A DNA stretch of 39,516 bases from Bacteroidota bacterium (GTDB taxonomy: Bacteria > Bacteroidota > Bacteroidia > Flavobacteriales > Flavobacteriaceae). The stretch is taken from NCBI GenBank assembly GCA_003650305.1, contig QMOV01000010.1, forward strand, positions 1 through 39,516. The letters run 5' to 3'. The notes under the pieces are model-generated. The model was given only the letters and a program-made list of their open reading frames with translations. It did not search any database and was not told where the DNA came from. Both the position numbers and the translations under genes were made by a program. Shown piece after piece: positions 24,846-33,975 of the stretch. Every line of letters begins with the position of its first letter. The stretch's first letter is position 1.

Positions 24846-25629
24846 AAAAGCAATTTATTTTTTAATATTTTTTTATGTTATGATTGGAACTTCTCTGTAT
24901 TTTTTGCAAGAAAAACTAATATTTCTTCCTACTACATTACCACAAGATTTTGCATATAGTTTTTCAAACCCTTTTGAAGAGTTGTTTTTAAAATCTGATG
25001 ATGGTGCTGTAATAAATGCCATTCATTTTAAAACCGAAAAACCCAAAGGAGTAATACTATATTTTCATGGTAATGCAGGAGACTTATCACGTTGGGGAAA
25101 AATTACAGAATTTTTTGTCGAAAAAAATTATGATGTGTTAGTTATGGATTACAGAACCTACGGAAAAAGTAGTGGTACCTTAAGTGAGCAGGCACTTTAT
25201 AACGATGCGCAAATGTGTTATGATTATTTATTAAAGCATTATCAGGAATCTGAAATTACTATATATGGTCGTTCAATAGGAACAGGAATGGCAACTCATT
25301 TAGCATCAAGAAACCAACCTCATCGTCTTATTTTAGAAACACCTTTTTATTGTTTAGCAGAAGTTGCAAAATATAGATTTCCTGTATTTCCTGTTAAGAA
25401 ATTGCTTAAGTATAATTTTCCTTCTTATCAATATATTCAAGATGTTAAGTGTCCAATTAAAATATTTCATGGTACAGACGATAATATTATTCCTTATGCT
25501 TCAGGAGAAAAACTATTTAATAGTATTGTTAAAAAAGAGAAGACATTTTTCACCATTAAAAAAGGAGAACATAATAATTTAATTGAGTTCGAAACTTACC
25601 GTAAACACATTCAGAAAATCCTGAATTAA
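24832..25629 (+). CDS. Membrane-anchored alpha/beta hydrolase, second of a pair
   Basis: 265 residues. N-terminal membrane helix about 5-25, ABHD13/17-like hydrolase domain with canonical YFHGNAGDLSRWG (His79-Gly80), nucleophile Ser148 in YGRSIGTG, Asp217 in HGTDDNIIP and His247 in GEHNNL. ATG at 24832 lies inside the end of the previous gene, so the two are translated together. Compared with its paralogue it keeps the family HG motif and lacks the polar C-terminal tail, suggesting that the first copy has diverged in activity (inference). Confidence 0.91.
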   Translation: MRRFKKAIYFLIFFYVMIGTSLYFLQEKLIFLPTTLPQDFAYSFSNPFEELFLKSDDGAVINAIHFKTEKPKGVILYFHGNAGDLSRWGKITEFFVEKNYDVLVMDYRTYGKSSGTLSEQALYNDAQMCYDYLLKHYQESEITIYGRSIGTGMATHLASRNQPHRLILETPFYCLAEVAKYRFPVFPVKKLLKYNFPSYQYIQDVKCPIKIFHGTDDNIIPYASGEKLFNSIVKKEKTFFTIKKGEHNNLIEFETYRKHIQKILN

Positions 25630-25774
25630 AGTCCTAAAAATTTAATTATAAGATTTCTATTTCTTAAAAAAAGCATAAAGAATATTTTCTTATGTTAAAT
25701 ATTTCTAAACACTTGTAACATATTGTATTCGTTAACGTCTATAGTGTAAATAACAATCAATTAAAAACAATATT

Positions 25775-26419
25775 ATGTACCGATTAGCTTTATTATTTAG
25801 TGTGCTTATTACATTAAATGCAGCCGCTAAAATTAACAATGATTCTAACTGTTTTAACTTAGAATTAGATACTACAAATATAAATAGTATAGAACATGAA
25901 TTAGAAACTTCACTTTTTGATAAAGATGAAAACCTTGACAATCAATATTTAGAAATAGACGCTATTGAAGTTATTGAAATAGAAGAAGAAGTAGCATTAG
26001 GATTTGATACTGCAAACTATTTACCTGAAAATTTTAATCCTTTAAAAGGGAAACACGATTTAGATTTAAAATCTATAGAAGTTATAGAAATGGATGAAGA
26101 AGTAGAGTTTGATTTTAATCCAAAAGATTATTTGCCAGAAGACTTTAATGCCTTAAAAGGTAAACATGATTTAGATTGGAGCTCTATTGAGTTAATAGAA
26201 CTAGAAGAAGAAGTTGAATTTGATTTCGATACAAAAGATTATTTGCCAGCAAACTTTAATGCCTTAAAAGGTATGCATGATTTAGATTGGAGTTCTATTG
26301 AGTTAATAGAACTAGAAGAAGAAGTTGAATTTGATTTCAATCCAAAAGATTATTTACCAGCAAACTTTAATGCTTATAAAGGTATGGAAGTCTATGCAGA
26401 AGTTGCCTGTCTTTATTAA
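25775..26419 (+). CDS. Secreted acidic protein made of four 37-residue tandem repeats
   Basis: 214 residues. Signal peptide about 1-18 (MYRLALLFSVLITLNAAA), a short lead (19-60), then four repeats starting at about residues 61, 98, 135 and 172. The unit reads roughly SIELIELEEEVEFDFNPKDY then LPANFNALKGxHDLD; each has an acidic Ile/Glu strand-like part and a conserved YLPxxFN turn. The protein is strongly acidic with very few basic residues and ends VYAEVACLY. I do not know a named domain for it; I recall short exported Flavobacteriaceae proteins with a similar FDTxxYLPxxFNxY phrase, but without a function. No gene is coupled to it: 145 bases after the hydrolase pair, followed by its own terminator. 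An acidic extracellular or periplasmic repeat could bind cations or a partner protein (speculation). Confidence 0.82.
   Translation: MYRLALLFSVLITLNAAAKINNDSNCFNLELDTTNINSIEHELETSLFDKDENLDNQYLEIDAIEVIEIEEEVALGFDTANYLPENFNPLKGKHDLDLKSIEVIEMDEEVEFDFNPKDYLPEDFNALKGKHDLDWSSIELIELEEEVEFDFDTKDYLPANFNALKGMHDLDWSSIELIELEEEVEFDFNPKDYLPANFNAYKGMEVYAEVACLY
25955..26389 (+). repeat. Four 111-base in-frame tandem repeats
   Basis: Units begin at 25955, 26066, 26177 and 26288; the last is cut after about 100 bases. Units 3 and 4 are nearly identical at base level (only a handful of differences over about 100 bases, including silent ones), while unit 1 is the most diverged, which points to stepwise and recent duplication at the 3' end. 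Confidence 0.85.
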
Positions 26420-26445
26420 AAAGGCTAAGATTTAATAAGGATTTT

Positions 26446-26478
26446 AAAAACCAGTAATTAAAAAATTGCTGGTTTTTT
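26446..26478. terminator. Terminator between the repeat protein and the paraoxonase gene
   Basis: Arms AAAAACCAGTAATT (26446-26459) and AATTGCTGGTTTTT (26464-26477) with one G-T pair and a 4-base loop, followed by T-rich sequence; convergent genes on both sides. Confidence 0.75.
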
Positions 26479-26492
26479 GTTTTATAAATATA

Positions 26493-27539
26493 TTAGTGAT
26501 TCTTTTTCAGAATTAAGAACTCATCATCCATTACATTTCCTGTTAAAATTAAATTTCCAAAAGGTACAGCAACCGTTGAAGCAGACATTACAGTGCCATC
26601 ATCTAAATATACTGTTTCAACATCAAAATTGTTTTTGCCTCTATAATCAATTTTAATTATTTCGGAAGGGGAAGTGTCTTTTTTTCCTTTAGCATATGCA
26701 GTAAATCTCAATAAATTTGGATGTGCGCCTATCCAAAGATTTCCTTTGGTATCAATTTCTATGTTATCCACTCCTGTTCCACAAGGAATATCTTCAATAA
26801 ATTCAAGCGAGCCATCTGTATTTTTAGAATACACTTTAACCAAAAATTTTCGTGGAGAAGCAACAAAAAGCAAATTGCGTTTGGTATCGAAATTTATACC
26901 ATTGGCGTAAGCAATTCCACTAGCTACTTCGCTGTAATCCTTGCCATCAAAATAAATGACATTAGAGACCGAAAGTCCTGCATAATCTTCTATAAATCTT
27001 CCAATGCCTTCCGTATACTTATGATCGTTGGTAAAATAAAAACGATTTTCATCAATCATGACGATATCGTTAGGACTAATCATAGATGCATCTGTCAACG
27101 ACTTTTTAAAAGTTAGAGTTTCTCCATTTAATGTAAAAATTTCTATTGAATGTCCTTGTAGCGTATGATTAATTGCCGCTACTTTATAAGTGCTATCGGT
27201 TTTAAACAGGGAAATACCATGAGGTGCAAACGATTTTTTAAAATCTGAAGTAAGTGGTTTAACTTTAAATGTTCCACTTTTTAATTCCATAAAATAGAGT
27301 CCACCAATATCTTCGTCTTTAGGTGGAAAAATGCCTCTATCTGTAGATGAAATTAAAGCAAAGCTATCTAAAGCACTTATTGTTATATCTTCAGCTCCTG
27401 GAAGCGCAATTTTTTTAACAATCTCGCCATCGAATTGATTTTCAACCGTTCTGAAAAACCCTGTCGAAAATAAAATATTAACAACAAAGACGATAATTAG
27501 AAGGAGTACTATTAGAATAATTTTTTTTATAAGTCGCAT
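26493..27539 (-). CDS. Paraoxonase/arylesterase (PON) homologue, membrane-anchored
   Basis: 348 residues. An uncleaved N-terminal hydrophobic anchor (about 6-25) precedes a six-bladed propeller closely similar in its motifs to animal serum paraoxonases. Motifs seen, with the PON1 residue each should match: Glu50-Asp51 in GAEDITI (E53/D54), His107 in APHGISLF (H115), His125 in INHTLQ (H134), Asn157 in SPNDIV (N168), Asn213 in YANGIN (N224), Asp258-Asn259 in GVDNIEID (D269/N270), followed by LWIGAHPN. So the catalytic calcium site and the His pair all appear conserved. PONs are calcium-dependent lactonases and aryl esterases; retention of the N-terminal anchor also parallels PON1. Native substrate here unknown, with lactones plausible. 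Lacks the animal disulfide cysteines. Single gene. Confidence 0.9.
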   Translation of the reverse strand: MRLIKKIILIVLLLIIVFVVNILFSTGFFRTVENQFDGEIVKKIALPGAEDITISALDSFALISSTDRGIFPPKDEDIGGLYFMELKSGTFKVKPLTSDFKKSFAPHGISLFKTDSTYKVAAINHTLQGHSIEIFTLNGETLTFKKSLTDASMISPNDIVMIDENRFYFTNDHKYTEGIGRFIEDYAGLSVSNVIYFDGKDYSEVASGIAYANGINFDTKRNLLFVASPRKFLVKVYSKNTDGSLEFIEDIPCGTGVDNIEIDTKGNLWIGAHPNLLRFTAYAKGKKDTSPSEIIKIDYRGKNNFDVETVYLDDGTVMSASTVAVPFGNLILTGNVMDDEFLILKKNH

Positions 27540-27662
27540 AAATGGAATGGGTTTGTTTTTCTAAAAATACATTAAAAAATAAAACTCATTAAATAAAAGG
27601 ATTTTCACTATTGTATTTCCATAATATTACAAGTATCTTGATAACTCATATAATTTAAAAAA

Positions 27663-28433
27663 ATGGATTTCATAAAAACAGAAATATTAGATTACGTATT
27701 GCTCATAGAGCTTAACAGAAATGAAAAGATGAATGCTTTTACATTTCAAATGTTACAAGAGTTAGCTGAAGCTTACACCATGCTAGAAGACGATACAAGT
27801 TTAAGATGTGGTTTTTTACATTCTAAAGGAGATCATTTTACAGCTGGTTTAGATTTAGCAGATGTTGCAAAACACATTGCAAAAGGAGCTACTTTATTTA
27901 ACGATGACTTGGTAGATCCTGTACAATTAATGGGAAGAAAAAGAACCAAACCAGTAGTTGTAGCAGTACAAGGTTATGCATTAACTATTGCCATAGAATT
28001 GGTGTTAGCAAACGATATTTGTATCGCAGCAAAAGGCACAACATTTGGACAAATTGAAATTAAACGAGGTATTTTCCCTTTTGGTGGGGCAACCATAAGA
28101 TTTGCACAACGTTGTGGTTGGGGAAATGCAATGCGTTACTTATTAACTGGTGATACTTTTAATGAAACTGAAGCCTTACGCATTGATTTAATACAGGAGA
28201 TTTCGGAAAATCCTTATAAAACAGGTTTGGCTATTGCAACAACTATTGCAAAACAAGCACCTCTTGGTGTACAAGCGACTTTGGTTAATGCAACAAAAAC
28301 ATTTGAGGAAGATTTTGAAGCTGCTAAGACCGATTTAATGCCAATACTCCACAAGCTCATGCAATCTAAAGATGCTCAAGAAGGGATACAATCTTTTGTA
28401 GAGAGAAGAGAAGCTAATTTTACAGGTGAATAA
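27663..28433 (+). CDS. Enoyl-CoA hydratase/isomerase (crotonase) family protein
   Basis: 256 residues, one crotonase domain plus C-terminal helices. First oxyanion loop HFTAGLDLADV at 58-68. Both glutamates of classical hydratase are at the right spacing: Glu112 in IELVLAND and Glu132 in FGQIEIKRG. The usual GGG before the first glutamate is replaced by TIAI (108-111), and PGxGG is PFGG (139-142). Acts on an acyl-CoA thioester in the cytoplasm; substrate cannot be named. A near -7 box TATCTTGA lies 22 bases before the ATG. No beta-oxidation partner nearby. Confidence 0.9.
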   Translation: MDFIKTEILDYVLLIELNRNEKMNAFTFQMLQELAEAYTMLEDDTSLRCGFLHSKGDHFTAGLDLADVAKHIAKGATLFNDDLVDPVQLMGRKRTKPVVVAVQGYALTIAIELVLANDICIAAKGTTFGQIEIKRGIFPFGGATIRFAQRCGWGNAMRYLLTGDTFNETEALRIDLIQEISENPYKTGLAIATTIAKQAPLGVQATLVNATKTFEEDFEAAKTDLMPILHKLMQSKDAQEGIQSFVERREANFTGE

Positions 28434-28449
28434 TCAGATATTAAAATAA

Positions 28450-28483
28450 AGGAAGTTATAGACTTAAACATCTATAACTTCCT
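28450..28483. terminator. Terminator between crotonase and Asp-box protein genes
   Basis: Arms GGAAGTTATAGA (28451-28462) and TCTATAACTTCC (28471-28482), extended by one A-T pair, with an 8-base loop between convergent genes. T tract is better on the minus strand (CTTTATTTTAA) than on the plus strand. Confidence 0.65.
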
Positions 28484-28495
28484 AAATTTAGGTGT

Positions 28496-31400
28496 CTAAT
28501 TTTTGATTAACCCTTGTCCTTCAATCCATGGAGCTCCAGCTCTTTTTAGATCTTGTTCTAGAGCAGGAAATATATTAGCAGTTACATTTTGTAACTGTGA
28601 CTTGATACCAGATAATTGTTTTTTAGCTCGGTTAAATGAAGCCTTATGATTACCAGTTGGGCCATAGGTGTTAGATAATGCCATTCTCCCAATACGATTT
28701 GCATTATTTGGTGTTGGATTTGATCGTTCACCAATTTCTCCTTTAATTTTGTTACCACTCAATATCTTTTCAATTTCCAACAATGTAATTCTTGTATCAT
28801 TAATTTTTTGCATTAGATCAATACTAGGATTATTTGCTTTATCTACGGCACGCTTCATAGCATCTATAAATTTTAAACTATTAGACATCATTAAGTTAGT
28901 AGCCGTAAGGTCTTGTTGAAAACTAAAAACTTCCTCTCTAAAGGCATTCATTTCATCAAAAGATTTGCGTTTTAGTGTACCGTCATACATTGGCACAACT
29001 TTAAATTCTTTTGGACCTTGAAGTGTAGTTGTCTTTCCATCAACACGTTTTATGAGTGTTACTGTATAATCTCCAGGAGTTGCCATTATACCTCCTTCAC
29101 CAAAGAAATTTCTTCGTTGACTAGGAGCTTCTAACCTTTCTCCACTTTTATTTGGATAGTTAAGTCTCCAATTAACACGATTAAAACCTTTTTTATTTGT
29201 TCCCTTAACTCTATTAATTACATTTCCACTTGCATCTTTTATAACTAAAAATATGGATGGTCCATCTTGATTGGTTTCTTCTTCAAGAGCTTCCCAACCA
29301 GGAAAATTAGTATTTCCTTTTTTATCTTTAGCATTTCTAATATTTTTTAAAGATTTTAGTTTTTCAGACATAAAATAGGTGAAATTTGCTCCAAAAGGCG
29401 GGTTTTTTGCAATCCATTCGCCATCTCCCTGGCTCCCAACTCTCCTAGACTGTTTATACCAATATGCTGGTTTTATAGAAAATAATGTAGCTTCCGATGA
29501 TAGCATTGAAGTATCAAAATTTCGTATAGGTGAAATATCATCTAAAATGAAAATCCCTCTTCCAAAAGATCCTGCTACTAAATCATTTTCTCTACGTTGT
29601 ATGGTAATGTCTCTAAAAGAAATGGTTGGAACCCCTCCTTTTAATTGAATCCAGTTGGTTCCGCCATTATATGTGAAATATATTCCATATTCTGTTGCTG
29701 CAAACAGCAAATCTTTCTTAATGTGATCCTGTACTAATCTCCAAATTAATAACCTATCCGGTAAGTTTCCATTTATTAATGTCCACGTTTTTCCTTTATC
29801 ATTGCTCTTAATTATGTAAGGTTTATAATCTCCATATTTATGATTATCTAAAGCTGCATAAACCACATTAGCATCAAAAAGGTCTGCACGAACATCATTC
29901 ACAAATGGTAATGATGGTACTCCTTTTATATTTTTAAGAGAAATTTTCCGCCAAGACACTCCTCCATTTTCTGTAACCTGAATAATACCATCGTCTGTTC
30001 CAGCATAGAGTAATCCTTCCTGTTTTGGAGATTCGGCCAACGATGTTATTGTATTATAATTAGACATGGCCCCAACATCCCAAGCATTATCCCAACTTTG
30101 TTGTTTGCCATACATAGGGAAAGTTATTCTATCTTGATTTAAGGTAAGATCTTTAGAAATTGGTACCCAATCGTCTCCTCTATTTTCGGATTTCCATACA
30201 CGCTGAGAAGCAAAATATAATCTCTTTGGATTATGAGAGCTTACTACAATTGGTGCATCCCAATTATATCTTTCATAAGGATCGCCTTCTTGTGCTTGTG
30301 GCTGAATGAAAACGGATTCATTGGTCACATTATCTATTCTCCAAAGTACGCCTTGCTGAAACTCGCCATAAGAAATATTTGGATTTCCTGGCTCTGTAGC
30401 TGTTTGAGCACCATCTGCCCCTAAAGTTTTCCACCAATCAGCACTTGCAATGCCATCAGAGCTTTTAGTTTGTGAAGGGCCACCGTGAGAACCATTATCT
30501 TGAGTGCCACCATATATATTATAAAACGGCTTAGAATCATCAACAGCAATTTTAAAGTACTGTGTAATAGGCAAGTTTCTTATATATTTCCAACTCTTGG
30601 TTAGATCAAAACTTTCATATAAGCCACCATCTGTTCCAAATAACAAGTAATTAGGATCCGATTTTTTAAATACAACGGCATGGCTATCGCTATGTTGGTT
30701 AGATCTCGGCATTCTACTGAATGTTTTACCATGATCGGTTGAAACCAGTGCGCTGTTATTCATAAAATAAAGAGTGCCTTCTTGATGAGGTGAAGCAATC
30801 AATTCCTGATAGTAATGTGGACCAGTACCACCAGAAACGGCATCAGATTGTTTTGACCAGGATTCACCCCGATTTTTAGAAATGTAAACACCACCTTTCC
30901 TTCTGTCCAATTCAATAGCAGCGTAAATAACATCAGAATTAAATGGAGACATGGTGAGCCCTATTTTTCCCAAATTAGATTTTGGGATGCCTTTAGTAAG
31001 TTTTTTCCAGGTGTCTCCACCATCAGTGCTTTTATGCAATCCCGAACCTGGTCCGCCACCTAAATAAGCCGCAACAGTTCTATGACGTTGCCAAGTTGCT
31101 GCATACATTACATCAGGATTATTTGGGTCAATCAATAAATCTGTAGCTCCAATCCATTCATTATCTCCAAGAGTTCTTTTCCAACTCTCTCCACCATCAA
31201 TAGATTTATAAACTCCACGTTCTCCTCCTTTAGTCCAAAGCGGTCCTTGAGATGCTACCCAAATGATATTTGAATTCTTAGGATGTACAACAATTTTAGA
31301 GATGTGTTCAGAGTTTTTTAATCCCATATTTTTCCAGGTGATTCCATCATCATGACTTACATAAATACCATCGCCAATTGCAACATGTCGTCCACCTACA

Positions 31401-31735
31401 TTTTCTCCGGTTCCAACCCAAATGGTATGTGAATTATTAGGATCGATTGTTACACATCCAATGGAGTATGAAGATTGCTTGTCAAAAAGTGGTTTCCATG
31501 TTGTACCTGAATTAGTAGTTTTCCATACACCACCTGAGCCAACTGCTACGTACCAAATATTTTCATTTTCTGGATTTATAGCAATATCTGCAATTCTTCC
31601 CGATGTCATTGCTGGACCAATGTTTCTGAATTTTAAACCGTTAAAGGTGTCTTCATCAATATTTTGAGTTTGTCCTGAAATTATCATTCCTATGAAACAA
31701 ATCCATAGACATGATGTTTTAATAATTTTATTCAT
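28496..31735 (-). CDS. Exported Asp-box (BNR/sortilin-like) beta-propeller protein, 'glycosyl hydrolase'
   Basis: 1079 residues with a signal peptide (about 1-23, ending SGQTQ). At least nine Asp-box turns of the S-x-D/N-x-G-x-T/S-W type are spread over residues about 60-720: TTNSGTTW, SHDDGITW, SIDGGESW, STDGGDTW, SKNRGESW, STDHGKTF, TENGGVSW, SNDKGKTW and TYNGGTNW. This indicates two seven- to ten-bladed propellers as in VPS10/sortilin and xyloglucanase folds. The C-terminal third (about 740-1079) has an Ig-like or FlgD-like strand region and a helical end. Flavobacterial homologues are often named glycosyl hydrolase, but no catalytic residue is evident, so sugar cleavage is unproven. 51 bases downstream of the CocE-like gene on the same strand. 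Confidence 0.87.
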   Translation of the reverse strand: MNKIIKTSCLWICFIGMIISGQTQNIDEDTFNGLKFRNIGPAMTSGRIADIAINPENENIWYVAVGSGGVWKTTNSGTTWKPLFDKQSSYSIGCVTIDPNNSHTIWVGTGENVGGRHVAIGDGIYVSHDDGITWKNMGLKNSEHISKIVVHPKNSNIIWVASQGPLWTKGGERGVYKSIDGGESWKRTLGDNEWIGATDLLIDPNNPDVMYAATWQRHRTVAAYLGGGPGSGLHKSTDGGDTWKKLTKGIPKSNLGKIGLTMSPFNSDVIYAAIELDRRKGGVYISKNRGESWSKQSDAVSGGTGPHYYQELIASPHQEGTLYFMNNSALVSTDHGKTFSRMPRSNQHSDSHAVVFKKSDPNYLLFGTDGGLYESFDLTKSWKYIRNLPITQYFKIAVDDSKPFYNIYGGTQDNGSHGGPSQTKSSDGIASADWWKTLGADGAQTATEPGNPNISYGEFQQGVLWRIDNVTNESVFIQPQAQEGDPYERYNWDAPIVVSSHNPKRLYFASQRVWKSENRGDDWVPISKDLTLNQDRITFPMYGKQQSWDNAWDVGAMSNYNTITSLAESPKQEGLLYAGTDDGIIQVTENGGVSWRKISLKNIKGVPSLPFVNDVRADLFDANVVYAALDNHKYGDYKPYIIKSNDKGKTWTLINGNLPDRLLIWRLVQDHIKKDLLFAATEYGIYFTYNGGTNWIQLKGGVPTISFRDITIQRRENDLVAGSFGRGIFILDDISPIRNFDTSMLSSEATLFSIKPAYWYKQSRRVGSQGDGEWIAKNPPFGANFTYFMSEKLKSLKNIRNAKDKKGNTNFPGWEALEEETNQDGPSIFLVIKDASGNVINRVKGTNKKGFNRVNWRLNYPNKSGERLEAPSQRRNFFGEGGIMATPGDYTVTLIKRVDGKTTTLQGPKEFKVVPMYDGTLKRKSFDEMNAFREEVFSFQQDLTATNLMMSNSLKFIDAMKRAVDKANNPSIDLMQKINDTRITLLEIEKILSGNKIKGEIGERSNPTPNNANRIGRMALSNTYGPTGNHKASFNRAKKQLSGIKSQLQNVTANIFPALEQDLKRAGAPWIEGQGLIKN

Positions 31736-31786
31736 AGTTAGTAAAGAATTAATCTCTATAATAAGAGAATGGTTATTTATTTTAAT

Positions 31787-33673
31787 TTAGTTAGTAATTA
31801 TAGGTAGTTTTATTTGTGATGTATAAATTGAAGAATGATGCACCTTATTATGAGCAATTACACTTTCTTTTTCATCATAGTTATTCCCTCCTGTATTTAA
31901 ATTACGCGCAAAACGTGGAAAATTACTACTAGAAACTTCAATACGAATTCGATGACCTTTTTTAAAGTAATTACTGGTTGACATTGGTGTTAAATCTACT
32001 TTGTAAACGTTTCCTTTTTCCATAAAAACTTCTTTATCGTAGCCTTCTCGATAGCGAACACGTTGGATAGTTTCATCTAAATTATAAGCTTTTCCATCAG
32101 GATATACATCTATAAGTTTAATAGTAAAATCGGTGTCTTTTGCATTTGAAGACACATATAATGTAGATTCAATAAACCCAGAAACTTCAACACCTTCGTT
32201 TAAAACATCAGTCGTATAAACCAAAATATCATTTCTGGTTTCCATTTGTTGTTGATCAAAAGCTCCTCCTTTAACAGCTCCTCCGGTACAGCACACATTA
32301 CCTCCATAAGAAGGGACTGGTTTCATTGGGTCATACGTAAAACTATCTGGATTATCAGAATCAGCTTTTGATGTTGTTAATTTCCCGTCTCCAAAAAAGC
32401 TATTTGCTTTACCATTACTATTTAAATAATAGGTGGTTAGTTTAGCTTTTTCTGGAGGCCAAGTTTCTGATGCTTGCCACTTGTTACTTCCCATAGTATA
32501 ATACTGAACTCGAGGTGTTTTTTCTTTAAAATCATTTTGTTCCCCTTTCAACCACAAATCGAACCAAGCATAAATTTGCTCATCGTAATTAAGTCTTGCG
32601 TCTCCAACACTACGTTCGCCAATAATGGTGTTTTCGGTAGCCCTTTTATAGCCACAATGTAAGGTTGGAGCAATTACCAAATACTGGTTGTCTCTTATGG
32701 TAGCATCTTTTGAATTATTTCTTACATGATTAAAAAGCGCCAAATTAGGAGTTATGGATACATCATACCATGAAGCAAACCAAAAACTTGGAACGCCAAT
32801 TTCCATATTATCATGATAAATACCACCATTAAACCAAGCTTCATCATTTGGTTTTCGGCGTACCATTTTGTCAAAAACCTCATGTTTACCGTTTATGTTT
32901 TTTAGTATATCCTGAATAGGCAAATGTTTCATTGCTTCAGACATGTCTACTGGAGGATTTTCGGGAGCTAAGTCGTAAAATCTAGAAATGCGAATCAAAT
33001 CTTCTTGTGTTGCACCTGCGGGAATTCTCGGTTTAAATATATCATGTTCTACACCATAAAGCCAAGAAAAGAATAACATTTGTTCCACACCACCACGATA
33101 CCAATTTCCTTGTTCGTTTATATCACCAATTCTTCCTACACCAGCACCATAAGCTTGTGGCACCATAGCTGCATGAGATGGATGATCTAAAGCGGCAACA
33201 GCCATTTGCCATTCGGCAGTAGAAGAGCAACCTAAAGTACCTATTTTACCATTAGACCAAGATTGATTTTTCATCCAAGTGAAGGCATCAAATCCATCGG
33301 TTAATGGAACACCAAGAATATCCCATTCTCCTTCCGAAAAATAACGACCACGTTCATTTTGAACTACATAAGCATAACCTCTTTTAACTGCTTCTAAGGC
33401 TCTTCTTGCTGTTCCTGTTCTTTGCTTTCCATCTCCCCAAGAATTAAAATTATAAGGTGTACGAGAAAAAATTATAGGTACTTTTTTATCGGTTTTAGGA
33501 CGATAAATATCAGTAGCCAAACGAATGCCATCACGCATAGGCATCATTACTTTTTGATCTACTATGGCAATTTCATTTAGCTTTTCGAGAATATCATCTT
33601 GTGCTTTGAGGATTAAGCTGCTTACTAAGAAAAATGTAAGCATTGAGCCTAATAAAATAGCGCGTCTTTTCAT
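31787..33673 (-). CDS. Exported CocE/NonD-type alpha/beta hydrolase (S15-like)
   Basis: 628 residues with a signal peptide (about 1-25, ending LILKAQ). N-terminal motif [17 protein letters not shown] (43-59) is typical of CocE/NonD and X-Pro dipeptidyl-peptidase relatives; the nucleophile elbow is [11 protein letters not shown] with Ser150 likely catalytic; a later APTLHCGY holds the probable His, and a C-terminal jelly-roll (about 425-625) ends with [20 protein letters not shown]. It is an acyl hydrolase or dipeptidase acting outside the cytoplasm. A near -7 box, TACCTTTA on the minus strand at 33705-33712, is 31 bases before the ATG. It may be co-transcribed with the Asp-box protein gene downstream. 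Confidence 0.92.
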   Translation of the reverse strand: MKRRAILLGSMLTFFLVSSLILKAQDDILEKLNEIAIVDQKVMMPMRDGIRLATDIYRPKTDKKVPIIFSRTPYNFNSWGDGKQRTGTARRALEAVKRGYAYVVQNERGRYFSEGEWDILGVPLTDGFDAFTWMKNQSWSNGKIGTLGCSSTAEWQMAVAALDHPSHAAMVPQAYGAGVGRIGDINEQGNWYRGGVEQMLFFSWLYGVEHDIFKPRIPAGATQEDLIRISRFYDLAPENPPVDMSEAMKHLPIQDILKNINGKHEVFDKMVRRKPNDEAWFNGGIYHDNMEIGVPSFWFASWYDVSITPNLALFNHVRNNSKDATIRDNQYLVIAPTLHCGYKRATENTIIGERSVGDARLNYDEQIYAWFDLWLKGEQNDFKEKTPRVQYYTMGSNKWQASETWPPEKAKLTTYYLNSNGKANSFFGDGKLTTSKADSDNPDSFTYDPMKPVPSYGGNVCCTGGAVKGGAFDQQQMETRNDILVYTTDVLNEGVEVSGFIESTLYVSSNAKDTDFTIKLIDVYPDGKAYNLDETIQRVRYREGYDKEVFMEKGNVYKVDLTPMSTSNYFKKGHRIRIEVSSSNFPRFARNLNTGGNNYDEKESVIAHNKVHHSSIYTSQIKLPIITN

Positions 33674-33975
33674 TATGATTGGTTACTTAGTTAGATAATT
33701 GATTTAAAGGTATGAAACTCATATTAAACAAGACAACAAGAAATAATATTTAACAAATGGACTTTTCCAAATTATCTTGGGTTTTTGAAACCTTTGTCTG
33801 TTTAATTAGCTCTGTCATTAGATTTGAAATTTTTCTACTTTCAAGTAAATCGTGGTATGATCTTGAGAAAGGACTATCATATAGTATTTATTATTTAAAA
33901 TTGAAAAAACAAGATTTGTATATTCGTGTAATAAGTTGTAATTATGCTTATGAGTTCTTAACTAAACCAACCAAT
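33674..33975. other. Intergenic region between divergent genes
   Basis: 302 bases holding the CocE-side near -7 box at 33705-33712. From 33757 the frame of the M14 gene is open for 73 codons, but the encoded sequence looks non-coding in character (a second hydrophobic stretch before the true signal peptide, and no recognisable domain). No stem-loop or RNA recognised. Confidence 0.6.

Noticed and set aside
26721-27116. 131-codon plus-strand reading frame inside the paraoxonase gene
   Set aside because: Lies opposite strongly conserved paraoxonase motifs; the encoded sequence shows no domain.
31741-31775. TCTCT/AGAGA hairpin before the Asp-box protein gene
   Set aside because: Five-base arms only; expected by chance in AT-rich sequence.
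33757-33975. Upstream extension of the M14 carboxypeptidase by 73 codons
   Set aside because: It would place the signal peptide in the interior of the protein; ATG at 33976 gives a normal signal peptide.
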